From the NCBI RefSeq assembly GCF_030317115.1, contig NZ_JASZYF010000004.1, positions 124,001 to 188,000 on the forward strand: 64,000 nt of DNA, read 5' to 3'. This stretch comes from Variovorax gracilis. GTDB lineage: Bacteria > Pseudomonadota > Gammaproteobacteria > Burkholderiales > Burkholderiaceae_C. The translations under genes and the position numbers were made by a program. The notes beneath the pieces are model-generated. The model searched no databases. It had not been told where the DNA came from and worked only from the letters and a program-made list of their open reading frames with translations. Shown one piece after another: positions 19,170-27,422 of the stretch (the stretch's first letter is position 1; each line of letters opens with the position of its first letter).

Positions 19170-20522
19170 TCAAGCCGCGATCCGAACGCCGCCCACCGGG
19201 TGGACCGGCTTCACGTCGTTGGCCGCCTCGTCGTCGCCTTCATACAGCTCGTCCAGATCCTCCGGATCGGTCTTGCCGTCGAGCACTTCCGCGAGGCGCT
19301 GACGGTCGACTGCGCCGACCCAGCGGCCGATCGCGATGGTGCCCACTGCGTTGCCGATGGTGTTGGTGATTGCGCGCGCTTCCGACATGAAGCGGTCCAC
19401 GCCGAGCAGCAGCACCATGCCGGCGACGGGAATCTTGCCCATCGATGCAAGCGTGGCCGCCAGGGTGATGAATCCGGAGCCGGTGACCCCGGCAGACCCC
19501 TTGGACGTCAGCATCAGCACGCCCAGCACCACGAGCTGGTCGGTCAGTGTGAGAGGCGTGTTGGTGGCCTGGGCAATGAAGATGGCCGCCATCGTGTAGT
19601 AGATGCACTGGCCGTCGGGGTTGAAGGTCAGGCCCGAAGGAACGACCAGGCCGACCACCGGCTTCGAGACGCCGGCGTGCTCCAGCTTGCGCATCAACTG
19701 CGGCACCACGGATTCCGAAGAGCTGGTGCCCAGCACTGTGAAGAGTTCGTCCTTGATGTACTTCAGGAACTTCCACAGGCTGAATCCCGACAGCCGCGAG
19801 ATTGCTCCGAGCACGAGTGCGATGAACAGGAAGCAGGTGAGGTACATCGTGCCCATCAGCTTGCCGAGCGAGACGACGGAGCCGAGGCCGTACTTGCCCA
19901 CCGTGAAGGCCATGGCGCCGAACGCTGCCAGGGGAGCCACCCGCATGATCATTCCGACGATCGCGAACACGCCATGCGTGAACGAGTCGAGGAAGTCCAC
20001 CACCGGCTTGGCGCGCGGGCCGATGTGGGAGAGCGCGATGCCGAACATCGTCGCGAACACGAGGATCTGCAGGATGTCGTTGCGGGCCAATGCGTCGATG
20101 ACGCTGGTCGGCACCAGGTGCAGGACGAAGTCGACGAAGCCCTCGGGCTTGGCGCTGGCCGCCGTGTAGCTCGCGATCGCCTTGGTGTCGAGCTGCGTCG
20201 GGTCGATGTTCATGCCCCTGCCCGGGCCCACCACGTTGACCACGACAAGCCCCAGTGCGAGGGCAAAGGTCGAGAGGATCTCGAAATAGACGAGAGCCCG
20301 GACGCCGACGCGCCCGAGCTCCTTCATGTTTTCCATCCGGGCGATGCCGAGCACCACGGTGGCGAAGATGATCGGTGCGAACACCATCTTGATCAGCTTG
20401 ATGAAGATGTCGCCCAAGGGCTTGAAATCGCTGCCGGTGTTGGGCATGAAGAAGCCGAGGGCCGCGCCGGCGAACACGCCGACGAGCACCTGGACGTACA
20501 GCTTTCCGAAGAAGCGGCGCAT
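19170..20522 (-). CDS. dctA: DctA-family C4-dicarboxylate/cation symporter
   Basis: A 450-residue sodium or proton:dicarboxylate symporter (DAACS family). It starts FGKLYVQVLVGVFAGAALGF and has the substrate and ion motifs FAPIIFATVVLGIA, LGTSSSESVVPQLMRKLE (serine-rich hairpin), VVPSGLTFNPDGQCIYYT and the final SEARAITNTIGNAVGTIAIG. Here it probably imports tartrate, given the flanking tartrate dehydrogenase and glycerate kinase genes; A. vitis uses a different transporter class (TtuB). ATG 20522 is chosen over an in-frame upstream start because AGGAG lies 8 bp ahead and the N-terminus matches DctA. A terminator-like hairpin separates it from ttuC. Confidence 0.94.
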   Translation of the reverse strand: MRRFFGKLYVQVLVGVFAGAALGFFMPNTGSDFKPLGDIFIKLIKMVFAPIIFATVVLGIARMENMKELGRVGVRALVYFEILSTFALALGLVVVNVVGPGRGMNIDPTQLDTKAIASYTAASAKPEGFVDFVLHLVPTSVIDALARNDILQILVFATMFGIALSHIGPRAKPVVDFLDSFTHGVFAIVGMIMRVAPLAAFGAMAFTVGKYGLGSVVSLGKLMGTMYLTCFLFIALVLGAISRLSGFSLWKFLKYIKDELFTVLGTSSSESVVPQLMRKLEHAGVSKPVVGLVVPSGLTFNPDGQCIYYTMAAIFIAQATNTPLTLTDQLVVLGVLMLTSKGSAGVTGSGFITLAATLASMGKIPVAGMVLLLGVDRFMSEARAITNTIGNAVGTIAIGRWVGAVDRQRLAEVLDGKTDPEDLDELYEGDDEAANDVKPVHPVGGVRIAA

Positions 20523-20629
20523 GGTTTGTCTCCTGAATGGATGTGTGGGCACGAGTTCGCCCCCGCAGCGCTTGGCGGCTGCTTTGGGTTGAGAGGCGGC
20601 GCGTGCCCGCGCGGCTCTCAGTACAGGAA

Positions 20630-20662
20630 GGAAGAAAACCCGGCCGCCGCGTGGTGGCCGGG
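20630..20662 (-). terminator. hairpin plus T-tract between ttuC and dctA
   Basis: On the minus strand: arms CCCGGCC and GGCCGGG (with an inner CC/GG) around a 4-base loop, followed directly by TTTTCTTCC. It starts 12 bases after the ttuC stop, inside the same-strand run. It should partly end transcripts after ttuC or act as a 3' stabiliser giving more dehydrogenase than downstream products. Confidence 0.68.
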
Positions 20663-20673
20663 GTATGGGGCTG

Positions 20674-21762
20674 TCAGGCCGCCTTGCGCTGCGTGCTGCC
20701 GGTGACCTGTGCGCACACGGCTTCGGTGACCTGTGCGGTGGTGGCGGTGCCGCCGAGATCGCGGGTGTGCAGCGACACATCGGCCGTCACCGCTTCGACG
20801 GCCTTCATGACGCGTCGGGCGGCCTCCGTCTCGCCAAGGTGCTCCAGCAGCATCACGACCGACCAGAAGGTGCCGACCGGATTGGCGAGGCCCTTGCCCA
20901 TGATGTCGAAGGCCGAACCGTGGATCGGTTCGAACATCGACGGATAGCGGTGCTCGGGGTCGATGTTGCCGGTGGGCGCAATACCCAGGCTGCCGGCCAG
21001 CGCGGCCGCCAGGTCGCTCAGGATGTCGGCGTGCAGGTTGGTCGCGACGATGGTGTCGAGCGAGGCCGGGCGGTTGATCATGCGGGCCGTCGATGCATCG
21101 ACCAGTTCCTTGTCCCAGGTGACGTCCGGAAACTCCTTGGAGACCTGCAGCGCGATCTCGTCCCACATCACCATCGCATGCCGTTGGGCGTTGCTCTTGG
21201 TGATGACCGTCAGCAGCTTGCGGGGGCGGGACTGCGCCAGCTTGAATGCGAAGCGCATGATGCGCTCGACGCCCGCGCGGGTCATCATCGACACGTCGGT
21301 CGCGGCTTCGATCGGGTGGCCTTGATGCACGCGGCCGCCGACGCCGGAGTATTCGCCTTCGGAGTTCTCGCGAACGATGACCCAGTTGAGGTCGTCCGGG
21401 CCGCAGCGCTTGAGCGGGCCGTCGATGCCCGGCAGGATGCGCGTGGGCCGCACGTTGGCGTACTGGTCGAAGCCCTGGCAGATCTTGAGGCGCAGGCCCC
21501 AGAGCGTGATGTGGTCGGGGATGTGCGGATCGCCGGCCGAGCCGAAGAGGATCGCGTCCTTGTCGCGCAGGGCGTTCAGGCCGTCGTCCGGCATCATCAC
21601 GCCGTGCTCGCGGAAGTAGTCGCCGCCCCAGTCGAAGTTCTCGAACTCGAACTTGAAACTGCTGCTGGCCGATGCCAGGGCCTCGAGGACCTGCTGTCCG
21701 GCGGGAACGACTTCCTTGCCGATGCCGTCGCCGGGAATGGTCGCGATCTTGTACGTCTTCAT
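20674..21762 (-). CDS. ttuC: tartrate dehydrogenase/decarboxylase
   Basis: A 362-residue NAD-dependent dehydrogenase of the isocitrate/isopropylmalate family, tartrate/D-malate branch. It begins YKIATIPGDGIGKEVVPAG, has the family site NWVIVRENSEGEYSGVGGRV, and the metal/NAD region LVDASTARMINRPASLDTIV, NLHADILSDLAAALAGSLGI, EPIHGSAFDIMGKG. Characterised enzymes oxidise tartrate to oxaloglycolate or decarboxylate it to D-glycerate; D-malate is an alternative substrate. It heads the operon ahead of DctA, TtuD, pyruvate kinase and enolase. The 117-bp gap to the divergent LysR gene carries a LysR-box element. Confidence 0.95.
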   Translation of the reverse strand: MKTYKIATIPGDGIGKEVVPAGQQVLEALASASSSFKFEFENFDWGGDYFREHGVMMPDDGLNALRDKDAILFGSAGDPHIPDHITLWGLRLKICQGFDQYANVRPTRILPGIDGPLKRCGPDDLNWVIVRENSEGEYSGVGGRVHQGHPIEAATDVSMMTRAGVERIMRFAFKLAQSRPRKLLTVITKSNAQRHAMVMWDEIALQVSKEFPDVTWDKELVDASTARMINRPASLDTIVATNLHADILSDLAAALAGSLGIAPTGNIDPEHRYPSMFEPIHGSAFDIMGKGLANPVGTFWSVVMLLEHLGETEAARRVMKAVEAVTADVSLHTRDLGGTATTAQVTEAVCAQVTGSTQRKAA

Positions 21763-21836
21763 GAATATGTCTCCGTTGGGTGGTGGTGAAGGGGTATGGG
21801 TACTGTAAAAACTCGACGTCCTTTTGGCACGGCGCT

Positions 21837-21868
21837 AAAGTGAATCCATTGTTAACCTGAGTTCAACA
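21837..21868. promoter_or_regulatory. LysR-type operator between ttuC and its regulator
   Basis: The right part reads GTTAACCTGAGTTCAACA, 12 bp before the LysR ATG and 75 bp upstream of ttuC. It matches the element at 15089-15120 at 26 of 32 positions. The T-N11-A box on the minus strand is TTGAACTCAGGTTAA. Position overlapping the regulator's own start region is typical for autoregulating LysR proteins. Confidence 0.75.
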
Positions 21869-21879
21869 GTGGAGCGCGC

Positions 21880-22809
21880 ATGAGCAACGGTATACAGCCG
21901 GCAGACCTCGGCTTCTTTTCGACGCTTGCCAGCGCGGGCAGCCTGAGCGCAGCGGCGCGCGAGCTCGGCATCACGACCCCGGCGGTGAGCAAGCATCTTG
22001 CGCTGATGGAATCACGCGTCGGTGTGCTGCTGGTCAACCGGTCGACGCGCCGGATGAGCCTCACCCCCGAAGGCGAGACGTATCTTGAGCATGCGCGGCG
22101 AATCCTCGGCGAGATCGACGGCATGGAGGAGCTGCTCGGCCTCTCCAAGGCGACGCCGAAGGGCCTGCTCAGGGTGAACGCCACGCTGGGCTTCGGCCGC
22201 AGCCATGTGGCGCCATTGATCTCCAGGTTCGTTCGCAAGTACCCGCAAGTGGAAGTCCAGTTGCAGTTGTCGGTGAATCCGCCATCGCCGACCGAGGACT
22301 TGTTCGACGTGTGCGTGCGCTTCGGCGCTCCGCCGGACAGCCGGGTCATCGCCAGGAACATCGCGGCCAACCGCCGCCTGCTGTGCGCGGCGCCGGCCTA
22401 TCTGGCGAAGCGGGGCATCCCGAAGGTTCCGAACGACCTGACGAAGCACAACTGCATCGGCATCCGTCAAGGCGAGGAGGCCTATGGCGTGTGGCGCCTG
22501 GCGAGCGGAAGAGGCCGCAACGCGAGTACCGAGGCAGTGAAGACGCGCGGCAACCTCGCCACCAACGATGGCGAGATCGCCGTGAACTGGGCCCTGGACG
22601 GCCACGGAATTCTCATGCGGGCCGAGTGGGACATCGAACGCTACCTGCGCAACGGGCGCCTGGTGCAGGTCCTGCCGCAGTACTTCACTCCCGACGCGGA
22701 CATCTACGCGGTGTATCCGCAGCGCCACCAGCTGGCGGCGAGGGTGCGCGCCTTTGTCGATTTCCTGGCGCTTTCCTTCACCCAGCAAGCGGCCGGTGCG
22801 AAAGCGTAG
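21880..22809 (+). CDS. LysR-family regulator of the tartrate operon (TtuA-like)
   Basis: A 309-residue LysR-type regulator. HTH in LGFFSTLASAGSLSAAARELG with TTPAVSKHLALMESRVGVLL (residues about 10-68), linker helix, then an effector domain (LLRVNATLGFGRSHVAPLIS ... YAVYPQRHQLAARVRAFVDF). It belongs to the DmlR/AaeR-like branch by appearance. It is divergent from ttuC, and the 32-bp element directly before its start recurs only upstream of the orphan tctC at 14050-15027, so I infer that it controls both tartrate catabolism and that receptor. D-malate or tartrate is the probable effector. Confidence 0.9.
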   Translation: MSNGIQPADLGFFSTLASAGSLSAAARELGITTPAVSKHLALMESRVGVLLVNRSTRRMSLTPEGETYLEHARRILGEIDGMEELLGLSKATPKGLLRVNATLGFGRSHVAPLISRFVRKYPQVEVQLQLSVNPPSPTEDLFDVCVRFGAPPDSRVIARNIAANRRLLCAAPAYLAKRGIPKVPNDLTKHNCIGIRQGEEAYGVWRLASGRGRNASTEAVKTRGNLATNDGEIAVNWALDGHGILMRAEWDIERYLRNGRLVQVLPQYFTPDADIYAVYPQRHQLAARVRAFVDFLALSFTQQAAGAKA

Positions 22810-22814
22810 CCCTG

Positions 22815-23465
22815 CTACGGTTTGCGCCAGCGCGATGCGATGCGCTGCAACACCCCGATGCCGCCCTTGGGGTCTGTGCCGATCGGCCGATCACGATACA
22901 GCTCGCGCAACTCGCCCAGGACCTCGTTGAGGGCAAGCATGTTTCGTTCGCTGTAGATCCAGACGCCGGTGACGACGAAATGTCCCGGCGTGGCTGACGG
23001 CCGGGGCGCCACCTGGACGTTGTCGATACCGATGCGATGCATGATCTCCGCCCGATCGGCCGCGTGTCGAGACCCTCCGGCGAGCAGCGTCACGGGCCGC
23101 GAGAAAGCGAAGCTCACCGCCTGCACCTGGTGAAAGCGCTCGACGACGAAAGCGCAGATTTCCAGGAAGACGAGCCGGCCCAGATGGCGGCTCTGCTCGA
23201 ACTCTCCCAGGGAGGGCGTGAAATGCTCGACGCGAATCTCGGTCCCCGACTGGCTGACCGGCACCGGGTCCACTGTGCAAAGCAGCGTCGAGCCATCGTG
23301 CACGAGCATCGGATCGCCGAGTCTGTAGTTCACCCCTGCGGGGCCTGTGATCCGAAGCTTCTTCAATGTCGTGCTGCGCACGGTGGGCGGGCCATGTTTC
23401 CCGTTCCGCGCTTTTTCGATTCCTTGTTGGACGCCGACTGTAATGGGAAGCAGGGTCGCCGGCAC
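22815..23465 (-). CDS. hypothetical protein, about 216 residues
   Basis: A coding region I do not recognise. The translation is soluble, mixed alpha/beta and without a signal peptide; it has segments such as LKKLRITGPAGVNYRLGDPM and VEHFTPSLGEFEQSRHLGRL, and a C-terminal helix ALNEVLGELRELYRDRP. Codon use and amino-acid composition look like a real gene, and it fills the space between the LysR gene (5 bp between convergent stops) and the next small ORF. The first codon given is GTG without a clear ribosome site; the true start may lie 20-30 codons further in. Confidence 0.6.
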   Translation of the reverse strand: MPATLLPITVGVQQGIEKARNGKHGPPTVRSTTLKKLRITGPAGVNYRLGDPMLVHDGSTLLCTVDPVPVSQSGTEIRVEHFTPSLGEFEQSRHLGRLVFLEICAFVVERFHQVQAVSFAFSRPVTLLAGGSRHAADRAEIMHRIGIDNVQVAPRPSATPGHFVVTGVWIYSERNMLALNEVLGELRELYRDRPIGTDPKGGIGVLQRIASRWRKP

Positions 23466-23481
23466 GCCGCCGACGCGACAT

Positions 23482-23724
23482 CTAGCAGAGGTGCAGGTGC
23501 CCGCCGTTCAGCGCGATGTATTGCACGTATTTGCGCCAGGCCTCTTGTGCGGCGCGTGCGCTGGTCTTCGCCGCTTCGATGGCCTGGTCAGGCGCCGCGG
23601 CGCCGTCGTCCTTCAAGAACACCCTGAATGCCTCGTTGGCTGCGCGCTGCGCCCTTCGGGCCAAAGCATCTGCTTTTGTCGCCGCTGCCCTCAACTGGGC
23701 TGCATCATCGTCAAACGGGTCCAT
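23482..23724 (-). CDS. small Ala-rich helical protein, 80 residues
   Basis: An 80-residue protein of unknown function, acidic at the start (MDPFDDDAAQLRAA) and then a long Ala/Lys/Arg helix (ATKADALARRAQRAANEAF) that could be coiled. It is short but convincing: AAGGAGG lies 7 bases before ATG 23724, the best ribosome site in this region. It precedes the 216-residue unknown protein by 16 bp on the same strand, so the two may be cotranscribed. No membrane segment. Confidence 0.65.
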   Translation of the reverse strand: MDPFDDDAAQLRAAATKADALARRAQRAANEAFRVFLKDDGAAAPDQAIEAAKTSARAAQEAWRKYVQYIALNGGHLHLC

Positions 23725-23921
23725 GATGGCCTCCTTGTACTGAATAGGTACTCATTTCATTGGAGGCCAGTTTAGGACCGCAGTGAAAATTGGGAAGGCG
23801 CCTGAAGCGATATGCGGGATGGAGTACTGCATGCTCATACAGCCCCCGCAGCGCGCCCTCGCGTTGATCTCGTCTCGAGGCTGGCGCACAATCCGGCAAC
23901 GCAATGACAGGAGGGCTTCTG

Positions 23922-24026
23922 ATGGCGAAGTTGCGGACCGATCCGGCACGGGTCGACAGCCTCGTGCCGGGGGGCGTGTGTTGGCCATTGCCCTTCGCCT
24001 GCATGCCCGTCGTGATCCCCGCCTGA
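23922..24026 (+). CDS. 34-codon leader ORF coupled to olsB
   Basis: An ORF of 34 codons plus stop (MAKLRTDPARVDSLVPGGVC ..., ending VVIPA). AGGAGG at 23909-23914, 7 bases before its ATG, is far stronger than anything before the olsB ATG, and its TGA ends 2 bases before that ATG (TGACCATG). The arrangement fits translational coupling or a regulatory leader peptide. No run of a single amino acid suggests classical attenuation. The 197 bp before it, back to the divergent small ORF, hold no other gene I can see. Confidence 0.5.
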   Translation: MAKLRTDPARVDSLVPGGVCWPLPFACMPVVIPA

Positions 24027-24028
24027 CC

Positions 24029-24859
24029 ATGCTGGACCGCGTCGAGTCGCAGTCGTCCCGGTCGCAAGACGACGCTGCGACTCCCGCCACTGCCTCCTGG
24101 GCCCGCTCTTCACATCGCCTTGAAACCGCCTGGGCGCGACACCTCGATGACGTGCGCGAGGCGCAGCGCTTGCGCTACCGCGTCTTCGCGCTCGAAATGG
24201 GCGCTCGCCTGGTCGTCCCTCCGGGGACGCCGCCTGGCCTCGACGTTGATCGCTTCGATGATTTCTGCGAGCACGTGCTCGTTCGCGCCGTCCCGTTGTC
24301 CGATGGCGTTCCCGAAGTCGTCGGCACTTACCGTGTCCTGACGCCGTCCGCCGCTCGTCGTGCAGGCGGCTACTACAGCGAAACCGAGTTCGACTTGCAG
24401 CAACTGGCAGGCATGCGCCCGCGGATGGCCGAGCTGGGGCGATCGTGCATCCATCCGGCGTGGCGAACGGGCGGCGCGATCCTTGCGCTCTGGGGTGCGC
24501 TCGGGGAGTTCCTGAGCTCCCGCCGGCTCGAAGTCGCCTTCGGGTGCGCGAGCGTGGACCTTCGGGATGGCGGCCACCGGGCGGCGAGCCTGTGGCGCCG
24601 CTTGTCGGAGCGGCACTGCGCGTCGGAGCCATGGAGAGTCAGCCCGTTGAAGCCGCTGCCGCTCGCAAGCCTGAGGGATGACCTGGATGTCGCCACGCCG
24701 CCTCTCATCAAGGGCTACCTGCGCTGCGGCGCCGAACTGCTGGGCCTGCCCGCGTGGGATACGGCCTTTCAGACCGCGGACCTTCCCATGCTGCTGACGC
24801 TCGATGCGCTTCCGCAACCTCATCGCCGCCGATTCCTCGGCGCAGGCTCAGGGCATTGA
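24029..24859 (+). CDS. olsB: L-ornithine N-alpha-acyltransferase (OlsB-like)
   Basis: A 276-residue GNAT-fold acyltransferase of the OlsB type, which uses 3-hydroxyacyl-ACP to acylate ornithine and starts ornithine-lipid synthesis. Family features: EAQRLRYRVFALEMGARL at the N-terminal third, DRFDDFCEHVLVRAV, VVGTYRVLTPSAARRAGGYY with SETEFDL, and MAELGRSCIHPAWRTGGAIL, then VAFGCASVDLRDGG and LIKGYLRCGAELLG. OlsA, the second enzyme, is not adjacent. It converges (4 bp) with an aspartyl beta-hydroxylase of the LpxO/OlsC type, which hydroxylates such lipids. ATG 24029 has no ribosome site of its own and follows the leader ORF. Confidence 0.88.
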   Translation: MLDRVESQSSRSQDDAATPATASWARSSHRLETAWARHLDDVREAQRLRYRVFALEMGARLVVPPGTPPGLDVDRFDDFCEHVLVRAVPLSDGVPEVVGTYRVLTPSAARRAGGYYSETEFDLQQLAGMRPRMAELGRSCIHPAWRTGGAILALWGALGEFLSSRRLEVAFGCASVDLRDGGHRAASLWRRLSERHCASEPWRVSPLKPLPLASLRDDLDVATPPLIKGYLRCGAELLGLPAWDTAFQTADLPMLLTLDALPQPHRRRFLGAGSGH

Positions 24860-24863
24860 GTTC

Positions 24864-25691
24864 CTACCGGCCGTGGAAGTCGCGCTCCCAGCGGCGCAGA
24901 TTCTCGCCACCCTCGCGCAGGAACGGTGTGTAGACGGCAAGCCGGAGGAGGGCACGATTGAGCAGGGCTGCCGGAAACGGCAGGGGCCGCTCGAAGTCGA
25001 TGAACAGCACGACACGCTCGCCGGTCGAATCGTTCCAGACCTCGTGTTCGTAGGCATCGTCGAAGATGAGCGCCTTGCCCTCCTGCCAGTGGCATCGCTC
25101 GTGCCCGATGCGAATGCCGAGCGCGGTCCGGGGCTCCGGCACCTTCAGGGCCAGATGCAGGCGGAGGACGCCGTTGTACGGCCCCCGATGCGGCGGAATG
25201 TGCTTGCCTTCCGCGAGGATCGAGAACATTGCCGTGCGCAAGCCTGGAATCTGCCGGACCAGCTTCCAGGTCTGCGGGCACAGTTTGCAATTGAGCGGCG
25301 AGTGGACACCGTAGGCGGTGAAGACGAACACCTTCCAACGCGCATCCGTGGTGATGGACCGCGCGTCCGGCGTGATGTCCTGCACATTGGGCAGGTCGTC
25401 TCTGCGCAGCAGCACCTCGTCGAGTTCCGATCGGATGGTGCGCCATTCACTCTCGAGCTTCGTCGCCCACGGAAAGACCTCGTTCGGGTAGACACAAGGG
25501 GTCCCGAGCAGCGCGCGGCGCCGATTGAGGTTCTCGACGAAGGACACGCCGCGCATGAACCAGCGCGTGGCCAGCCCGGGCCTTCCCATGGTCTCCAGGC
25601 CTTCTGTTTCCCATGCCTGCGCCGAAGCGGTCGATGGATCGCCGTCCTGGCGGCCCTCAGCGGGACTCGCAGTGCGCGCGGCGGGCGTCAT
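24864..25691 (-). CDS. aspartyl/asparaginyl beta-hydroxylase (LpxO/OlsC-like)
   Basis: A 275-residue Fe(II)/2-oxoglutarate oxygenase of the aspartyl/asparaginyl beta-hydroxylase family. The family core is IPPHRGPYNGVLRLHLALKV, with iron ligand His168, and IFDDAYEHEVWN with His216; between them are GIRIGHERCHWQEGKA. LpxO and OlsC, the lipid A and ornithine-lipid acyl-chain 2-hydroxylases, are in this family. Convergence with olsB makes an ornithine-lipid substrate likely, although no transmembrane anchor is evident. Its ATG overlaps the preceding tail-protein stop (ATGA), so it is the last gene of the hydrolase cluster. An internal ATG at residue 35 is an alternative start. Confidence 0.87.
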   Translation of the reverse strand: MTPAARTASPAEGRQDGDPSTASAQAWETEGLETMGRPGLATRWFMRGVSFVENLNRRRALLGTPCVYPNEVFPWATKLESEWRTIRSELDEVLLRRDDLPNVQDITPDARSITTDARWKVFVFTAYGVHSPLNCKLCPQTWKLVRQIPGLRTAMFSILAEGKHIPPHRGPYNGVLRLHLALKVPEPRTALGIRIGHERCHWQEGKALIFDDAYEHEVWNDSTGERVVLFIDFERPLPFPAALLNRALLRLAVYTPFLREGGENLRRWERDFHGR

Positions 25692-25978
25692 TTCTGGGGG
25701 TCCGGCTCCGCTGCCTTGTCCCCCGGCGGCGGTCTTCCCTGCATCAGATCTTTCAGCAGGCGCCTGGCGATCTGTCGGCGCTTCTCCTCGTCGTGCTTGC
25801 TCAGGAACGCCTGCAGCCGCAGCTTGTCATCGTCCGTGCGCCGATAGTGGCCGCATTCACGCTGCATCTCGCGGACGAAGGCCATGGCTTCCTCCGATGA
25901 CGCCGTCGGCTCTTCCACGAAGGGCTGCGGCTCGGGCTCTTTCGGATCCGGATACGCATCACCTGGTTTGGATTCCAT
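25688..25978 (-). CDS. 96-residue separate tail domain, homologous to hydrolase C-terminus
   Basis: A 96-residue acidic then basic protein. Residues 26-85 match the last 75 residues of the larger hydrolase (27423-28970): ASSEEAMAFV here versus ASSEEAFAFV there (9 of 10), and RRQIARRLLKDL versus QRAIARRIYVDL. It is therefore a stand-alone version of that tail. ATG 25978 is preferred over the in-frame ATG 25999 because GGAG of the ribosome site is in the hydrolase stop region (TGAGGAGACCGACATG). It follows the tail-less hydrolase at 10 bp and overlaps the hydroxylase gene by ATGA. Confidence 0.75.
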   Translation of the reverse strand: MESKPGDAYPDPKEPEPQPFVEEPTASSEEAMAFVREMQRECGHYRRTDDDKLRLQAFLSKHDEEKRRQIARRLLKDLMQGRPPPGDKAAEPDPQK

Positions 25979-25988
25979 GTCGGTCTCC

Positions 25989-27293
25989 TCAGACTCCAAG
26001 AATGTTGCCGATGGCGTTCTGGATCCTGGGCACGCTCATCAGGATGGCGTGCTCCATCTCCAGCCCAGTGACCGTGCGGACGTTGGCCTTCGGGAGCGCA
26101 AGGTGACGAGCCGTCCATGCGGGCTGCGTGCCGTCGCCCGCAACGCGAGGGCCATCCGATACGGGGCTCGGTCCATTGGTCGGCAGCCAGCCCCAGCGCA
26201 CGCTGCCCGTCGTGCTCGGTATGGGTGCGACGATTCCGAGCGCCTCCAAGCCGCGAACGCCCCGGATGTTGAAGAACTTCGCCGCCTGGCCGGGCGTCAG
26301 GGGGCCGACGAGCTGGTTGACGAACACCCGCGCATCGGCAAGCTCCTGGGAGTCGAATCCCGCGGTCGGATAGCGAGTGAGCGTCACGCCATTGACGACC
26401 CTGGTCTGCGGGTTGTACGGATCGGCCACCGCCCCATCGCCGCTGTCCACGCTGGGATAGGACGCGAGCCCGAATGGTGCGTCCGCCACGAACGCGGCGC
26501 TGTTGGCCGTGTAGGTGGGGTCATCGATGAACTGCCATGCGTAGCAAGCCGGCAGCGAGCAGATCGTGCGGATGATGTCGGCCTTGTGCTCATCGTCCAG
26601 TCCGTTGAGAGATGCCTCTCCCTCGAACCAGCGATGCACCTGGCCCGCATAGCCGTAGAAGGGCGTCGCGACGGTGATGGCCCGCGTCATCCCGTTCAGG
26701 ATCGCATCGTTCTTGCGCAGGATCCAGTTGACGACCATGCCTCCGGCGCTGTGTCCGACCAACGAGAAGTTGGCGAGCGGGTCCGATCCGTCGTTCGATT
26801 CGGCGCGAACCCTTTGCTGAAAGTGCGGGAGAAAGGTATCGACGAAGAAATTCCCCACGTGCTGCATCTTGCGACGCCAGTCGTAGCCGAGCACGAAGCA
26901 GTCCAGTTGCTTCGTGGTGCACCAGCGGGTGAAGCCGGAATAGGGCGAGATCCCCTCCAGGTCCACGAGGCCATCGGCGATGACGATGCAGTCGTCCTGG
27001 TCCCGGTATTCCTCCGGTCCTGTCCTGGTCATCTCGAGTTGGGCTGCGCCGCCCAGAAAGGTGTCGTGCGCGAGCCAGACCGGTTCGTACACGAACTGCT
27101 GTGGCTGGGGCTGGTTCTCGTCATAGGCCTGGGTGGCTCGCACGAGCTTGCTGCCCATCCCGCCGGGGAAGAGGAAGATGGTCTGCCTGCCGCCAGCAGG
27201 CGCCGGAAGGTTGTTGCGAGTTGCTATGAAGGCTGTGATCGCGGCATCGAGCCGTCGAAGTTGCTCCGCATCCCTGGTCGCGTCGTAGCTCAT
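25989..27293 (-). CDS. LCAT-like serine hydrolase B (tail-less)
   Basis: A 434-residue alpha/beta hydrolase resembling lecithin:cholesterol acyltransferase/phospholipase proteins. Seen are the oxyanion-side motif IFLFPGGMGSKLVRA, the YDWRRKM segment characteristic of LCAT-like enzymes, nucleophile elbow GHSAGG with Ser182, an aspartate in VAGDGTQPAW and a His in LEMEHAIL as probable triad members. No signal peptide, so it is cytosolic unless exported by another route. It is a paralogue of the 515-residue protein encoded upstream on the same strand (same N-terminus and Ser182), and lacks that protein's C-terminal tail, which is a separate gene here. A 129-bp gap separates the two. Confidence 0.82.
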   Translation of the reverse strand: MSYDATRDAEQLRRLDAAITAFIATRNNLPAPAGGRQTIFLFPGGMGSKLVRATQAYDENQPQPQQFVYEPVWLAHDTFLGGAAQLEMTRTGPEEYRDQDDCIVIADGLVDLEGISPYSGFTRWCTTKQLDCFVLGYDWRRKMQHVGNFFVDTFLPHFQQRVRAESNDGSDPLANFSLVGHSAGGMVVNWILRKNDAILNGMTRAITVATPFYGYAGQVHRWFEGEASLNGLDDEHKADIIRTICSLPACYAWQFIDDPTYTANSAAFVADAPFGLASYPSVDSGDGAVADPYNPQTRVVNGVTLTRYPTAGFDSQELADARVFVNQLVGPLTPGQAAKFFNIRGVRGLEALGIVAPIPSTTGSVRWGWLPTNGPSPVSDGPRVAGDGTQPAWTARHLALPKANVRTVTGLEMEHAILMSVPRIQNAIGNILGV

Positions 27294-27422
27294 GCTGGAT
27301 CTCCATCACTGCGCTTGGGTCGCTGCCCGGCCTTGGCCTTCATTCTTCCCGCGCAGGCGTTGCCTGTCCATGGACGATGGCGGTTCCGGTCCCCCATCCT
27401 GTCGAGCATCGGGGCCAGGCGT

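Noticed and set aside
27290..27409. 39-codon minus-strand ORF (MLDRMGDRNRHRPWTG...) that fills the gap between the two hydrolases and overlaps hydrolase B by ATGA
   Set aside because: Coupling is suggestive, but there is no ribosome site and the peptide is Arg-rich as expected from random GC-rich sequence. Kept only as a possibility.
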